Below the pieces are notes generated by a model that saw only the letters and a program-made list of their open reading frames with translations, was not told the DNA's origin and searched no databases. From Thermoplasmata archaeon (GTDB lineage Archaea > Thermoplasmatota > Thermoplasmata > Lutacidiplasmatales > UBA184), in NCBI GenBank assembly GCA_021828195.1, contig JAKASQ010000001.1:62001-126000 (forward strand): a DNA stretch of 64,000 nt. Reading direction: 5' to 3'. Within the stretch, counting starts at the first letter, position 1. Each line of letters starts with the position of its first letter. Below are positions 8,850-18,323 of this stretch, piece after piece. The position numbers and the translations under genes were made by a program.

Positions 8850-11264
8850 GTGCGGATCGCACGGATCGACTGGGCGCTCGATGTCCGATACCACGAAAAG
8901 TCGTTCGCAGGAAGGGTGGCGATCGCGATCGGGGAGGCTCCGGATCCCCTCCTGGTCGACGCGGCCCAACTGATCATCGAATCTGCGACCCTCGATGGTG
9001 CACCGACTACCTATCGCGTAGATCGCGCGCACGGGACGCTCGAGTTCCCCGGGATCCCGGCCGGACCCCATCGACTGGAGATCGCCTACCGGGGTACGGC
9101 CGAACCGAACTCGCTCGTGGGAATGTATGTCTCGCCCTCCGGTCCAGGATATGTCCTGACGACAATGTCGTTCCCGACCGGCGCTCGCAGAATCCTGCCT
9201 TCGTTCGAACATCCGTCGGTGAAGACCGTCTACCGACTCACCTTGACCGTCGAGGAGGACGCCCGGGTCATCTTCAACACGGCTCCCCAGACCGAGCGAA
9301 CGATCGACGGACGACGCGAGCTCGTCTTCGAGCCTACGCCCCCCATGTCGGCGTACCTACTGTACCTGTGTATTGGTCCGTTCGAGGCGCTCACGGTCCC
9401 GGGCGACCGCTGGCCGGTCACGGTCGCCACGTCCCCGGGTCGCTCCCCCGCAGGTCGATACGCGGCCGAGCGGGCGACCGAGCTCCTAGCGGCCTACGAA
9501 GAGTACTACGCCATGCCCTACCCGCTCTCGAAGCTCGACCTGGTCGCCGTGGAGAACTTCTGGGCCGGCGCGATGGAGAACTGGGGGGCGATCTCCTTCC
9601 GGGAGGATGCGCTGCTCGTCGATCCGACCACGAGCGTCCGCGCGCGTCGGGAGATCCTGCTCGTCCTCGCGCACGAGATTGCCCACCAGTGGTTCGGGAA
9701 TCTGGTGACGGCCGCGTGGTGGGACGACTTTTGGCTCAACGAGAGCTTCGCGACCTTCGTCGGCTACCGCATGGTCAGCCGGCGGTATCCTCAGGAGGAG
9801 GCGTGGTCGCACTTCCTCTTGCGGTGGGCCGTCCCGGCGTTCGAGCAGGACTCTCGCTCGGCAAGCCACCCCGTCCACGTACCCGTGAACTCCGCCGAGG
9901 AGGTCGGGGAGAATGCGGACGCCGTGACGTACGGGAAGGGCGGTGCTGTTCTGCGGATGATCGAGGCATACCTGGGCGAAGGGGCGTTCCGACGGGGCGT
10001 ATCCCATTACCTCGCGAAGTACCGGTACGCGAACGCCCGATCCGAGGACCTATGGGCCTCGCTCGGCGAGGTATCCGACCGGCCGGTCGGGCGGATCATG
10101 GCGGAGTGGATCAACCGCGCCGGGTACCCCATCGTGCACGCGCACTGGACCGAAGGCAAGCTGAACCTGCGGCAGGAACGCTTCCGCGCCGACGGCGGTC
10201 CATCGCCGGGGGTCTGGCCGATCCCGTTGCGCATCTCATCGTCCGCGGGAGAGCGCGTCGAGCTCTTCGAGGAAGAGAAGCTCACCCTCCCACTGGGATC
10301 GTCGAGGGGTCTGCGCATCGATCCCGATCGGGCGGCGTTCGCTCGCATCCATTACGACCCGACCCTCTTCGATCAGATGGTAGAGGAGTTTCCGTCGATG
10401 ACCCCGGTCGACCAATGGGGCTTCATCATGGACACCCACGCGTTCGTCTACGCCGAGCTCGTGCCGTTGGGCCGGTTCTTGGATCTCGTCCGCGCGGGAA
10501 GCGCCCTGAGCGAGCCACTCCCGGTGCGCTCGCTCACTTCCGCGCTCTCGGACCTGTGCGTTCCCCTGCACGACGTGCCCGCGTTTGTGCCACCCATGCG
10601 CCAGTTCCTTCGCGCTCAGCTCGATCGAGTCGGTCTCGAGCCCCGTTCGAAGGAGTCGGACTCCGCGGCGCTTCTGCGGGAGATCCTCGCGGCGAACCTT
10701 TCCCGTGTGGATCCCGCATTCGCACGGCAGCTGGGGGCCCGGTTCATGGAGTTCGACCGACTTCCCGCCGAACTTCGTGGGCCCGTGGCGTTGGCCTATG
10801 CGAGAGCGGAGGGATCGGCCGCGTACGATCCGTTGGTACGCCGCTTGAAAGCGACCACGAGCGAAGGGGAGCGGGTGCAGATCGTGCACGCACTTGCTTC
10901 GTTCACCGACGGTTCGCTCGTCCGCCGCGCGCTCGGCCTGATCACGACATCGGTCGTCACGGTCGGCACCGCGTTTCCGATGCTGACGAGCGTGGCGTCG
11001 AATCCGGCGAGCCGCCGCGAATTGTTCGCGTGGTACCGAGACGAGGCGACGACGCTCTCGAAGATGTGGGCCGGCTCTCCGCTCCACAGCATATTCCTGA
11101 GGATCGGCCTTCCGATGCTGGGCATCGACCAAGAAGCCGCGGTAGAGGAGTACTTCGCTACCCACACGCCGGCCGACGCCATCCAAGCCGTACGGCAGGG
11201 ACTCGAATCACTGCAGCTCATGATGCGGCTCCGTCGCTCGGTCCGGGGCCCGGGAGCGAACTAG
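8850..11264 (+). CDS. M1-family zinc aminopeptidase, tricorn interacting factor F2/F3-like
   Basis: Removes N-terminal amino acids from peptides, probably finishing peptides made by the proteasome or tricorn protease. The 804-residue chain has the four M1 domains: an N-terminal beta-sandwich, the thermolysin-like core with GAMENWG near residue 243 and HEIAHQWFGN (HExxH at 274-278) followed by the Glu ligand in WLNESFA, then a beta and a helical C-terminal domain. No signal peptide is seen, so it is cytoplasmic. The start codon is GTG at 8850. It is followed 82 nt later by a second peptidase gene. Confidence 0.93.
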   Translation: MRIARIDWALDVRYHEKSFAGRVAIAIGEAPDPLLVDAAQLIIESATLDGAPTTYRVDRAHGTLEFPGIPAGPHRLEIAYRGTAEPNSLVGMYVSPSGPGYVLTTMSFPTGARRILPSFEHPSVKTVYRLTLTVEEDARVIFNTAPQTERTIDGRRELVFEPTPPMSAYLLYLCIGPFEALTVPGDRWPVTVATSPGRSPAGRYAAERATELLAAYEEYYAMPYPLSKLDLVAVENFWAGAMENWGAISFREDALLVDPTTSVRARREILLVLAHEIAHQWFGNLVTAAWWDDFWLNESFATFVGYRMVSRRYPQEEAWSHFLLRWAVPAFEQDSRSASHPVHVPVNSAEEVGENADAVTYGKGGAVLRMIEAYLGEGAFRRGVSHYLAKYRYANARSEDLWASLGEVSDRPVGRIMAEWINRAGYPIVHAHWTEGKLNLRQERFRADGGPSPGVWPIPLRISSSAGERVELFEEEKLTLPLGSSRGLRIDPDRAAFARIHYDPTLFDQMVEEFPSMTPVDQWGFIMDTHAFVYAELVPLGRFLDLVRAGSALSEPLPVRSLTSALSDLCVPLHDVPAFVPPMRQFLRAQLDRVGLEPRSKESDSAALLREILAANLSRVDPAFARQLGARFMEFDRLPAELRGPVALAYARAEGSAAYDPLVRRLKATTSEGERVQIVHALASFTDGSLVRRALGLITTSVVTVGTAFPMLTSVASNPASRRELFAWYRDEATTLSKMWAGSPLHSIFLRIGLPMLGIDQEAAVEEYFATHTPADAIQAVRQGLESLQLMMRLRRSVRGPGAN

Positions 11265-11313
11265 GCGACCCGACCGCGACGGCCGGGCGCGCGACCAGCC
11301 GCCGATTCGCGCA

Positions 11314-11325
11314 CAGAGATATGCT
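11314..11325 (+). promoter_or_regulatory. TATA-like element for the M3-like peptidase
   Basis: AGAGATATGCTT lies 22-33 nt before the GTG at 11347, the spacing expected for a leaderless archaeal transcript. Confidence 0.45.
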
Positions 11326-11346
11326 TCGAGCCCGTTCGGGTGGGAC

Positions 11347-12906
11347 GTGATCACCCTCAAGCCGCTCGCCCGATCCGCTGGACCCCGGGCGATCACCGCA
11401 TTCCTCCGGACCACGGAGCGACGGCTCGAGGGGTTCGATCACGCCATCGCCCGCGCAGAGTTCCTCCTCTATATCGGGCGGCCGGAGAAGGAGGAGTCCC
11501 GCTGGCACCTTCGACGGAGCGAGTGGCTGTCGGACCCGTTCACGCGGGAGTCCGTTCGGGGGGCCCAGACGCACGTCCGGTCTCCGGGGCTCCGGCGCCG
11601 ACTCGAGCTACTCGAGCGTGCGCTCGTGGAGGCCCAGATCGAGCAGCATCCTCCCATCGTCCGCATCCGGACGGCGGCCCTCAGGAGAATCGCTCGGTTT
11701 CGCCCGAAATGGAAGGACCGGCGCGTCGATCGTGTCGTCCCAGAGAACGCACTGCGCCGGAGCCCTCGGCGACGGGAACGCCGGAGCGCGTACTACGCCG
11801 AAGAACCGCTGCATCGTACGCTCGAGGCCACCTTGCGCAAGCTCGTCGAGCTGCGGAATGATCGGGCGAGAGCGCTCGGCTTCCGCTCCTATCCAGAGTA
11901 CAAGCTTGAGACCGAGGGGCTCACGGTTTCCCGTCTCAATGAACTCATCGATTCGGCGCTTGCCGGGGCGCCCGCGCGACTTCGACGCATCCAAGAGCGG
12001 TTTCGGGTCCGTACCGGACTGAGCGATTGGTACCCGTGGGACTTTGACTATCTCCGTGAGGTGGAGGGTGGACTTCCCGAAGCGGCCTTTCCCGCGAATC
12101 GAATGATGACGGATGTCTTGGAGGGTGCGCGCGGCTGGGGATTCCGCCCGGCCCAGCTCGGTTTCAGGGTCGCCTGGCACGACACTCCGTTCGGTGGCCT
12201 CGAGATTCCGGTCGACCCACCCCGCGATGTTCGCATCGTGGCCACGGCCCAGCCGGGATGGCTCTATCGATGCGTGCTTTTCCATGAGGTCGGCCACGCC
12301 ATTCACGACCGTTCGACCCGGGTACCGACCCATCTCTTGCGCTGGCACGGCTTCCTCCCCGGATTCAACTCGATGTGCGAAGGGATCGGCGCGGTGTTCG
12401 AGGAACTCTCCAGTTCGAGAGAGTGGCTGGCCTCCCGCCGCGACCTCACGCCGGAGGAGATCGACCGCCACCGCGCACTCCAGAGCGAAGCTGAGCTCGG
12501 ACGGATGGTCTACCACGCGGAGCAGGTCCGGGCCGAGATCGAGCTCTATCTCCATCCTGAGCGCGATTCGACGCCCGGCCGGAAGCGATTCCTGCGCACC
12601 ATGTTGGGCTACGACGACTTCCGGCCCCTCTCCGTGGCTACGGCGTTCTCGATCGGAAGCCCCTGCCATCTCGCGAGTTACGTGCTCGCCACGCTCTTTG
12701 CGAAACAGCTCCTCGAGGCGATGTTCGCTGAAATCGGCGGACCTATCTGGCCCAATCCGCAAGTCGGTCCTTGGCTCATCGAACGATGGCTACGTCACGG
12801 CGCATCGCACGACTGGATTCCCTGGGTCCGCACGACGACGGGGAGCGAGTTCGGTCCGGGCGCCTTCCGACGGGCGATTGCTCCAGGGTCTTCAAAGGAG
12901 GGATAG
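11347..12906 (+). CDS. M3-like gluzincin metallopeptidase (oligoendopeptidase/carboxypeptidase type)
   Basis: A 519-residue mostly helical zinc peptidase. The metal site is LFHEVGHAIH (HExxH at 313-317) with the third ligand in FNSMCEGIGAVFEE about 28 residues later, as in gluzincins of the M3/M2 clan. The helical N-terminal half (YYAEEPLHRTLEATLRKLVE, RALGFRSYPEYKL) resembles oligoendopeptidase F. It probably cleaves short peptides in the cytoplasm, in concert with the upstream M1 aminopeptidase. The start codon is GTG, placed by a TATA-like element. Whether it acts as an endo- or carboxypeptidase cannot be told. Confidence 0.82.
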   Translation: MITLKPLARSAGPRAITAFLRTTERRLEGFDHAIARAEFLLYIGRPEKEESRWHLRRSEWLSDPFTRESVRGAQTHVRSPGLRRRLELLERALVEAQIEQHPPIVRIRTAALRRIARFRPKWKDRRVDRVVPENALRRSPRRRERRSAYYAEEPLHRTLEATLRKLVELRNDRARALGFRSYPEYKLETEGLTVSRLNELIDSALAGAPARLRRIQERFRVRTGLSDWYPWDFDYLREVEGGLPEAAFPANRMMTDVLEGARGWGFRPAQLGFRVAWHDTPFGGLEIPVDPPRDVRIVATAQPGWLYRCVLFHEVGHAIHDRSTRVPTHLLRWHGFLPGFNSMCEGIGAVFEELSSSREWLASRRDLTPEEIDRHRALQSEAELGRMVYHAEQVRAEIELYLHPERDSTPGRKRFLRTMLGYDDFRPLSVATAFSIGSPCHLASYVLATLFAKQLLEAMFAEIGGPIWPNPQVGPWLIERWLRHGASHDWIPWVRTTTGSEFGPGAFRRAIAPGSSKEG

Positions 12907-12910
12907 CGTC

Positions 12911-13156
12911 GTGGGAGGACTATCTCTCGTTGCGATCGGATCCCTGGCGGGCTTCGTGATCGCCGTCATCGCCTATTCATTCGATCCGCTGCCCGGCACT
13001 TGGACCCCGAGCACCTGGACGGACCCCGGAGTGTGGCTCGCCATCGCAATCTTGGGGGCGGGACTCGTGTGCTTCGTGGTCGGGCTCATCAGTGGCCTCA
13101 TCTCGATCCTCAACTGGGGGGCCGACCGGCCCCGAGGTCGGAACGGAAACCCCTGA
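12911..13156 (+). CDS. Small two-TM membrane protein
   Basis: An 81-residue protein with two membrane-spanning segments, the first near residues 4-22 (LVAIGSLAGFVIAVIAY) and the second near 45-68 (LAIAILGAGLVCFVVGLIS), joined by a Pro/Thr/Trp-rich extracytoplasmic loop. The C-terminus is basic. The GTG start lies 4 nt after the M3-like peptidase stop, so they are probably one transcript. Function unknown. Confidence 0.65.
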   Translation: MGGLSLVAIGSLAGFVIAVIAYSFDPLPGTWTPSTWTDPGVWLAIAILGAGLVCFVVGLISGLISILNWGADRPRGRNGNP

Positions 13157-13222
13157 GGCCGTGCTCCGACGGCGGCCGTCGCGGCGATTAGAGTGATACG
13201 GAGTGGAGCGTTTGCGCGTGCC

Positions 13223-13606
13223 ATGTCTCGCGGGATCGAGATCGCCATCCATCTGACCCCCGGTCCGGCGGACGTGGACTCGATCGCTTGCGATCTCGGG
13301 AACCTTGCCGCGTTTCGCCTCGGTCAGAAGCGCGGCGAGCCGCTCGACTGGCAGATCCTGCGGGTCGTGGAGTCGGATGGGAAGCATTTCTACCGTTTGA
13401 TCGTGCGCCATCCGAACCGCATGCTCGACCTGGGGATCCACGCGGATCTCGGCCGGATCCTCGACGAGATCTCGAAGAGCTCTCCCGGCGAGCTCCGGGA
13501 GGCGGTGCACACGGCGGAATCCCAGGGCCTTCGCAAGGTCCCGATCCGCACGATCCGCTACGAGGTGGATTACTGGCGGGACGACTTCTGGAACGCGATC
13601 GGTTGA
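13223..13606 (+). CDS. Hypothetical alpha/beta protein
   Basis: Unrecognised 127-residue protein with no membrane segment. It has a strand-rich N-terminus (IEIAIHLTPGP), a middle reading FYRLIVRHPNRMLDLGIHADLG and a C-terminus ending YEVDYWRDDFWNAIG. The ATG at 13223 is preferred; an in-frame start at 13193 is possible. Regular hydrophobic spacing and conserved-looking aromatic residues support that it is real. Confidence 0.6.
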   Translation: MSRGIEIAIHLTPGPADVDSIACDLGNLAAFRLGQKRGEPLDWQILRVVESDGKHFYRLIVRHPNRMLDLGIHADLGRILDEISKSSPGELREAVHTAESQGLRKVPIRTIRYEVDYWRDDFWNAIG

Positions 13607-13860
13607 CCGTACGGTGCCGCGCGACCGCTTCGTTGGACCCGGGCGCTGAACACGGGTTCCGCGAGGAGCTTGGAAGCGCCGCTGCGCTCGACGATCCAAT
13701 GCTCAGAGAGGGCCGATGCCGATTCGGACCGACGAGCTTCTCGCATGGCGCACGTCCGTCTTCCAAGGCCCATCCGTGTCTCCCCCACCGCGGAGTGAAG
13801 GTCCAGCCCGGACTCGGGGGTACGTCCTGCCTGGAACGCGCGCGCGCCGAAGGTCGGCCC

Positions 13861-15471
13861 CTAGGGGGGATCGGCGAGGGCCGCATAGGCGACCGTGGTA
13901 ATGAACTCCTCCAGCTCCGGGGAGGTCACGGCGCGGTCCAGGATCTCCGCGGCCCGGCAGATCGAGGAGGCGTCCGCGCCCCGTGGGGCGGTCGATCGCA
14001 GATCCGCCACTTCCGCCGCTAGGTGGCGTCGGAACAGAGCGCCGTCGACCGCTCCACCCCCGTCGAGAGGCTCGGCGTGGTGGATCCAGTACCAGAGCTC
14101 GGAGCGGGCGATCTCCGCGGTGGCCGCGTCCTCCATGAGGTGGTCGATCGGGACGCACCCGATCCCCCGAAGCCAGGATTCCAGGTAGAGGAAGGAAACG
14201 CGGGCGTTGCGTCGGACTCCCTCTTCGGTGATCGGGCCGTGCGGAAGCGTGAGCAGGTCGCGAGCATCGATCGGCCGGCCCGCGCCCGCTCGGCCGATCT
14301 GGTTCGGGCCCGGCATCTCGCGGTCGAAGATCTCGGTCGCGATCGGGACGAGCGCAGGGTGCGCGACCCAGGTCCCGTCGTGACCGGCACGGACCTCGCG
14401 CTCCTTGTCGGCCACGACCCGCGCGATCGCCTCTCTGTTCGCTTCGGGATCATGCGCGATGGGAATCTGGGCGGCCATCCCTCCCATGGCGTGGGCGCCT
14501 CGTCGGTGACAGGTCTGCACGAGCAGCGAAGAGTACGCGGTGAGGAAGGGGGTGTCCATCGTCAGTCGGTCCCGGTCGGGGAAGCGAACGCGCCCGTCGT
14601 CGCGGTACTGCTTGATGAAGCTGAACAGGTAGTCCCAGCGACCGCAGTTGAGCCCCGCGGAGTGATCCCTCAGCTCGAACAGGATCTCGTCCATCTGGAA
14701 CGCGGCGGGGAGGGTCTCGATGAGGACCGTGGCCCGGATCGCACCGTTCGGGAGCGCGAGGAACGCCTCGGCGTAGAGGAAGACGTCGTTCCACAACCGG
14801 GCTTCGAGGTAATGCTCCAGCTTCGGGAGGTAGTAGTACGGTCCCGTGCCCCGACGGAGAAGCTCGGCGCCGTTGTGGAAGAGGAAGAGCCCGAAGTCGA
14901 ATAGGCTGGCCGAGATCGGCTGCCCGTCGACCGTGAGGTGCCGCTCGTCCAGGTGCCAGCCCCGAGGTCGAACCATCAACGTGGCGATGCGTTCGTGGAG
15001 CACGTACTCCCGCTCGTCGGGAGCGCGATAGATGATGCGCCGGCGGACGGCATCCTTCAAATGGTGCTGGCCGGCGATCGTGCCGCTCCAGGTCGGCGCG
15101 TGCGCGTCCTCGAAGTCGGCCATGTAGACCCGAGCTCCCGAGTTCAGCGCGTTGATGATCATCTTGCGATCCGGTGGGCCGGTGATCTCGACTCGACGGT
15201 CGACGAGATCGATCGGGGGCGGGGCTACCCTCCAGTGGGTCTCGCGCACCTCGTGCGTCTCCGCGAGGAATCCAGGGATACGTCCGGCTCGGATTCCGTC
15301 CCGAAAGGCGCCGCGCTGGGAGAGCAGCCCCCGCCGGCGGGTGTCGAACCTCCGATGAAGGTCTGCGAGGAACTGGAGCGCGGCCGGGGGAAAGAGTTCG
15401 TCATCGTGGGGTACTGCACCCGCCACGATTCGAGCGGGCGCTCCCTCGGCGCGCACGAGCCTGTCCATCAC
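13861..15471 (-). CDS. aceB: Malate synthase A
   Basis: Condenses glyoxylate with acetyl-CoA to malate, the second step of the glyoxylate shunt or glyoxylate salvage. The 536-residue length fits bacterial-type isoform A. Diagnostic segments are VYMADFEDAHAPTW, RPRGWHLDERH, LNCGRWDYLFSFIKQY and AHAMGGMAAQIPI, and the C-terminal LLTLPHGPITEEGVRRN. A TATA element (15499-15510) lies about 30 nt upstream, giving a leaderless transcript. Isocitrate lyase is not in this window, so the role as full shunt or glyoxylate disposal is open. Confidence 0.95.
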   Translation of the reverse strand: MMDRLVRAEGAPARIVAGAVPHDDELFPPAALQFLADLHRRFDTRRRGLLSQRGAFRDGIRAGRIPGFLAETHEVRETHWRVAPPPIDLVDRRVEITGPPDRKMIINALNSGARVYMADFEDAHAPTWSGTIAGQHHLKDAVRRRIIYRAPDEREYVLHERIATLMVRPRGWHLDERHLTVDGQPISASLFDFGLFLFHNGAELLRRGTGPYYYLPKLEHYLEARLWNDVFLYAEAFLALPNGAIRATVLIETLPAAFQMDEILFELRDHSAGLNCGRWDYLFSFIKQYRDDGRVRFPDRDRLTMDTPFLTAYSSLLVQTCHRRGAHAMGGMAAQIPIAHDPEANREAIARVVADKEREVRAGHDGTWVAHPALVPIATEIFDREMPGPNQIGRAGAGRPIDARDLLTLPHGPITEEGVRRNARVSFLYLESWLRGIGCVPIDHLMEDAATAEIARSELWYWIHHAEPLDGGGAVDGALFRRHLAAEVADLRSTAPRGADASSICRAAEILDRAVTSPELEEFITTVAYAALADPP

Positions 15472-15498
15472 CGAACGAAGCCGCCAGCGGCCGACAGT

Positions 15499-15510
15499 CC
15501 ATATATCTTG
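15499..15510 (-). promoter_or_regulatory. TATA element for malate synthase
   Basis: Minus strand CAAGATATATGG, 28-39 nt before the start codon at 15471; a clear AT island in GC-rich DNA. Confidence 0.65.
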
Positions 15511-15684
15511 CGAAACTCGCCTGTGGGGGCCCGCGGGAGAGCAACGAACCGGCCCAGGCGGCTCGTGAGAGGGCGATCCGCAGAGTTGCCCGGAGTCGGG
15601 GCTCTGGGTCGATCCGGCGGGATTGCGACTTGCAGGCCTCGGAGGTCGACGTCCAACCTCCGGGCCCGCATCTTGGACTGGTCG

Positions 15685-15690
15685 CTATAT
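15685..15690 (+). promoter_or_regulatory. TATA element for the G1-type peptidase gene
   Basis: CTATAT about 30 nt before the ATG at 15718. It decides the start and implies a leaderless mRNA. Confidence 0.6.
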
Positions 15691-15717
15691 CCCCATCGTC
15701 ACGATGGCGGGGGCGAG

Positions 15718-16473
15718 ATGGCCGTCCATGCTCCGACCGTGATCGCGGTGGCGGTGATCGTCACGGTCGCGGGCTTCGGACTCCTCTTCTACGAGGGGTA
15801 CCTCACGGCCCCCGGCGAGACGATCTACTCTCAGAACTGGGCCGGGTACGAAGACGGGAAAGCGGTCGGCTCGGCGAGCGGGACGATCGCGCTCCCCTCG
15901 AATCCGGATTGGCACGGCAGCGGAGTGGCGAGCCTCTGGGTCGGCATGGGGGGTTCCACGTCCAGGGGGACCCCCCAGTGGCCGTTTTGGCAAGCCGGTG
16001 TCCAGGTCTCCTGCTCCTCGGGAGCTTGTTCCGCGCAACTGTTCACGGAGGGAGGGACCGAGGGTTCCCCGTGCAACGGGGTGTGCCCCCCCGACTGGAC
16101 CCAAGCGTTCGGCGTAGCGCCCGGCGATTCGATCGCCATCGCGATCTCGGGTGGCAGCTCCGGAGCCGTCGCGGTCCTCACCGTCGACCAGGGCGGGTTC
16201 AACACGACCTACAGCGCCCCCCCGTGGACGGTTCTGGCGGGAGTGACGTCGTTCCCTTCGGCCGAATGGATCTACGAGTCGCCCTCCGGCAGTTCGGGCT
16301 TCGACGTGATGCCGACTCTGGATCCACCCGGCGCGGTGTTCTCCTCGCTCAGTGACTCGAGCCTACTGTCGAACCTGGTTCCGATCCAGATGCAGGGAAA
16401 CCCCAACCACCAATCCGTCGGCGTTTCCGGGTACGGCGGAGGATCGTTCTCCGCCTACTCCTACGACTCCTGA
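15718..16473 (+). CDS. Secreted G1-family (eqolisin-like) glutamic peptidase
   Basis: A 251-residue exported protein. Residues 8-24 (VIAVAVIVTVAGFGLLF) form a signal peptide or N-terminal anchor. The rest is a beta-sandwich of the peptidase G1 fold: SQNWAGY at 38-44, SLWVGMGG at 72-79, WQAGVQV at 91-97 and AEWIYESP at 182-189. Gln92 and Glu183 sit where the catalytic Gln/Glu dyad of scytalidoglutamic peptidase is found (QTGV and AEWIVE). Several Cys pairs suggest disulfides. Such enzymes cut proteins outside the cell at acid pH. No propeptide is evident. Family placement is from motifs only. Confidence 0.78.
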   Translation: MAVHAPTVIAVAVIVTVAGFGLLFYEGYLTAPGETIYSQNWAGYEDGKAVGSASGTIALPSNPDWHGSGVASLWVGMGGSTSRGTPQWPFWQAGVQVSCSSGACSAQLFTEGGTEGSPCNGVCPPDWTQAFGVAPGDSIAIAISGGSSGAVAVLTVDQGGFNTTYSAPPWTVLAGVTSFPSAEWIYESPSGSSGFDVMPTLDPPGAVFSSLSDSSLLSNLVPIQMQGNPNHQSVGVSGYGGGSFSAYSYDS

Positions 16474-16592
16474 ACGGCCGATCGCCCCGAGCGTTCGGCC
16501 TCCGATCGGGCCGGCGGTCCCGACGCCGGACCGATCTGCAAGCCAAGGTTATTCCGCCGTTCCGCCGTGCTCTTCCACGAGGGAGCGACATC

Positions 16593-17159
16593 GTGGCCTT
16601 CTGCCTCATCATCCGCGGACCCCTCGGGGTCGGAAAATCCACGGTCTCGGCGAGGCTGGCGAAGGCGATCCACGGTGCGCACGTCTCCATCGACCGGATC
16701 CTCGACGAACAGGGCCTGTGGGAGTCGGGCCGCCTCTCCGAATTCCTGAGGGCCAACACCTTCGCGATCGATCGCGCGCGGAAGATCCTGGCTCGCGGGA
16801 CCCCGGTCATCTTCGACGGGAACTTCTACTGGAAAACCCAGATCGAGGACTTGATCGGTCGACTCGACGACCTCCATCACGTCGTCACCCTGAGAGCGCC
16901 GCTGAAGACATGCATCGAGCGGGACGCCCAACGGCATCGGCCCCATGGCCGCGAGGCCGCACGTGAGGTCTATGCAAAGGTCACACGCTTCGAGATCGGG
17001 ATCGCCGTGGATGCGCGAGGCTCCCCGGAGGCCGTCGTCCGGAAGATCCTATCGCGCCTTGATCTCGACGGGGCCGGCGGGGGTGTTCCTCGAAGAAGGC
17101 GCCCAGCGTCGCACGCCCCCGGAGTCCAGCGGACCCAGGCCCCCCGAACGCTACCGTGA
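16593..17159 (+). CDS. P-loop nucleotide kinase (AAA_33/zeta-toxin-like)
   Basis: A 188-residue P-loop protein. Walker A is GPLGVGKST at residues 9-17, followed by HVSIDRILDE (a DxD-like second motif used by small-molecule kinases), VIFDGNFY (Walker B) and a lid with CIERDAQRHRPHG. It probably phosphorylates a nucleoside, sugar or RNA end, or it may be an adenylate-kinase-like housekeeping enzyme. The start codon is GTG. Its last 9 nt overlap the convergent threonine synthase gene; the basic Pro/Arg-rich C-terminal tail may be disordered. Confidence 0.75.
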   Translation: MAFCLIIRGPLGVGKSTVSARLAKAIHGAHVSIDRILDEQGLWESGRLSEFLRANTFAIDRARKILARGTPVIFDGNFYWKTQIEDLIGRLDDLHHVVTLRAPLKTCIERDAQRHRPHGREAAREVYAKVTRFEIGIAVDARGSPEAVVRKILSRLDLDGAGGGVPRRRRPASHAPGVQRTQAPRTLP

Positions 17160-18323
17160 GGAGAGGAACGGGATCCCGGAGCCCGTATTGTACAAGAGCA
17201 CGCGCTCGCCGGGACGTACGGCGCCGCTGTGGAGCAGGATCTCAAGGGCCGCGTACGGAGCCGCACCTTCCGGCGACGCCGAGATCCCATGCCGACGGGC
17301 CAGATGGCCGACGGCCGCGAGGATCGCGCGATCTTCGACCGTAGCTCCACCGCCTCGGCTCTCTCGGATCGCTTCGAGGATCCGCTCGGAGCCGAACGGG
17401 GCCGGTACGAGAAGGCCCGGGGCCACTGTCTGGGCTCCTTCCCACGGAGTGGCGTGGCTCGCCCCATCGCGCACGGCGCGGACGATCGGCGCACAGTTCT
17501 CCGGCTGAACCGAGTACAGCCGCGGTAGCCGATCGAGCAGCCCGAGCGCTTGGAGCTGAACGAACGCCCGGTACATGCCGACGATCCCCGTTCCTCCTCC
17601 GGTGGGGTAGATGATCGCATCGGGCATCCCGTCCGGAGCCATCTGTTCCCAGATCTCGAAACCCATGGTCTTCTTTCCTTCCGCACGATACGGCTCGCGC
17701 AACGTCGAAAGGTCGAAGGCCCCGCTCCCGGCTTCGGTCCGCCGGGCCGAGACACCGGCCTCGCGGATCGTGCTTCCCCCCTTGACGACCTCGGCGCCGT
17801 ACGCGCGGCAGGCCCGTTCCATGGCGGCGGGGGTGCCCTCGGGAAGGTAGACACGCGCCGGTAGACCGGCACGCGCCGCGTACGCGGCGAGCGCGACCCC
17901 GGCGTTGCCCGCGCTCGGGACGTACATCCGAGGGACGCCCAGCTCACGAGCTCTGGAGACCGCGACGCTCATCCCCCGGGCCTTGAACGAGCCCGTCGGC
18001 ATCGTTCCGTCATCCTTCAACCAGACTTCGATCTCCGCCGCCTCCGGAACGGCGCCGAGCGCGAGGATCGGGGTCAACCCCTCGCCCAGGGTCGTGATCG
18101 ATTCCACGGATTGCACGGGGAGCAGCTCACGATAGCGCCACAACGTCGCGGGCCGACCGGAGATCGCTTCCCTCCATCCACCTCCGCCCCAGTGGTCTAG
18201 ACGGTATGCGGCGAACAGCGGGCCCGCGCACGTGGGACACACCGTCGCGAGTCGATCCGCAGGTACTTCGGTGCAGCAGGCCCGGCACTCGAGATGAGCC
18301 ACAAGTGAGCCCGTAGAACTCAT
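17151..18323 (-). CDS. thrC: Threonine synthase
   Basis: PLP enzyme converting O-phosphohomoserine to threonine. The 390-residue chain starts with a zinc-ribbon-like segment (LECRACC and CPTCAGPLF) found in archaeal and plant-type enzymes. It continues with LGEGLTPIL, the Schiff-base lysine in TGSFKARG, the phosphate-binding PSAGNAGVALAAYAA, and YPTGGGTGIVGM. The ATG at 18323 fits the family start; the open frame upstream to 18662 lacks family support. A TATA-like CGGTTAAGCC lies about 45 nt upstream. Confidence 0.92.
   Translation of the reverse strand: MSSTGSLVAHLECRACCTEVPADRLATVCPTCAGPLFAAYRLDHWGGGGWREAISGRPATLWRYRELLPVQSVESITTLGEGLTPILALGAVPEAAEIEVWLKDDGTMPTGSFKARGMSVAVSRARELGVPRMYVPSAGNAGVALAAYAARAGLPARVYLPEGTPAAMERACRAYGAEVVKGGSTIREAGVSARRTEAGSGAFDLSTLREPYRAEGKKTMGFEIWEQMAPDGMPDAIIYPTGGGTGIVGMYRAFVQLQALGLLDRLPRLYSVQPENCAPIVRAVRDGASHATPWEGAQTVAPGLLVPAPFGSERILEAIRESRGGGATVEDRAILAAVGHLARRHGISASPEGAAPYAALEILLHSGAVRPGERVLLYNTGSGIPFLSSR

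Noticed and set aside
8573..11350. 925-codon frame overlapping the M1 aminopeptidase
   Set aside because: Arg/Gly/Pro-rich shadow; the other frame has the HExxH and GAMENWG motifs.
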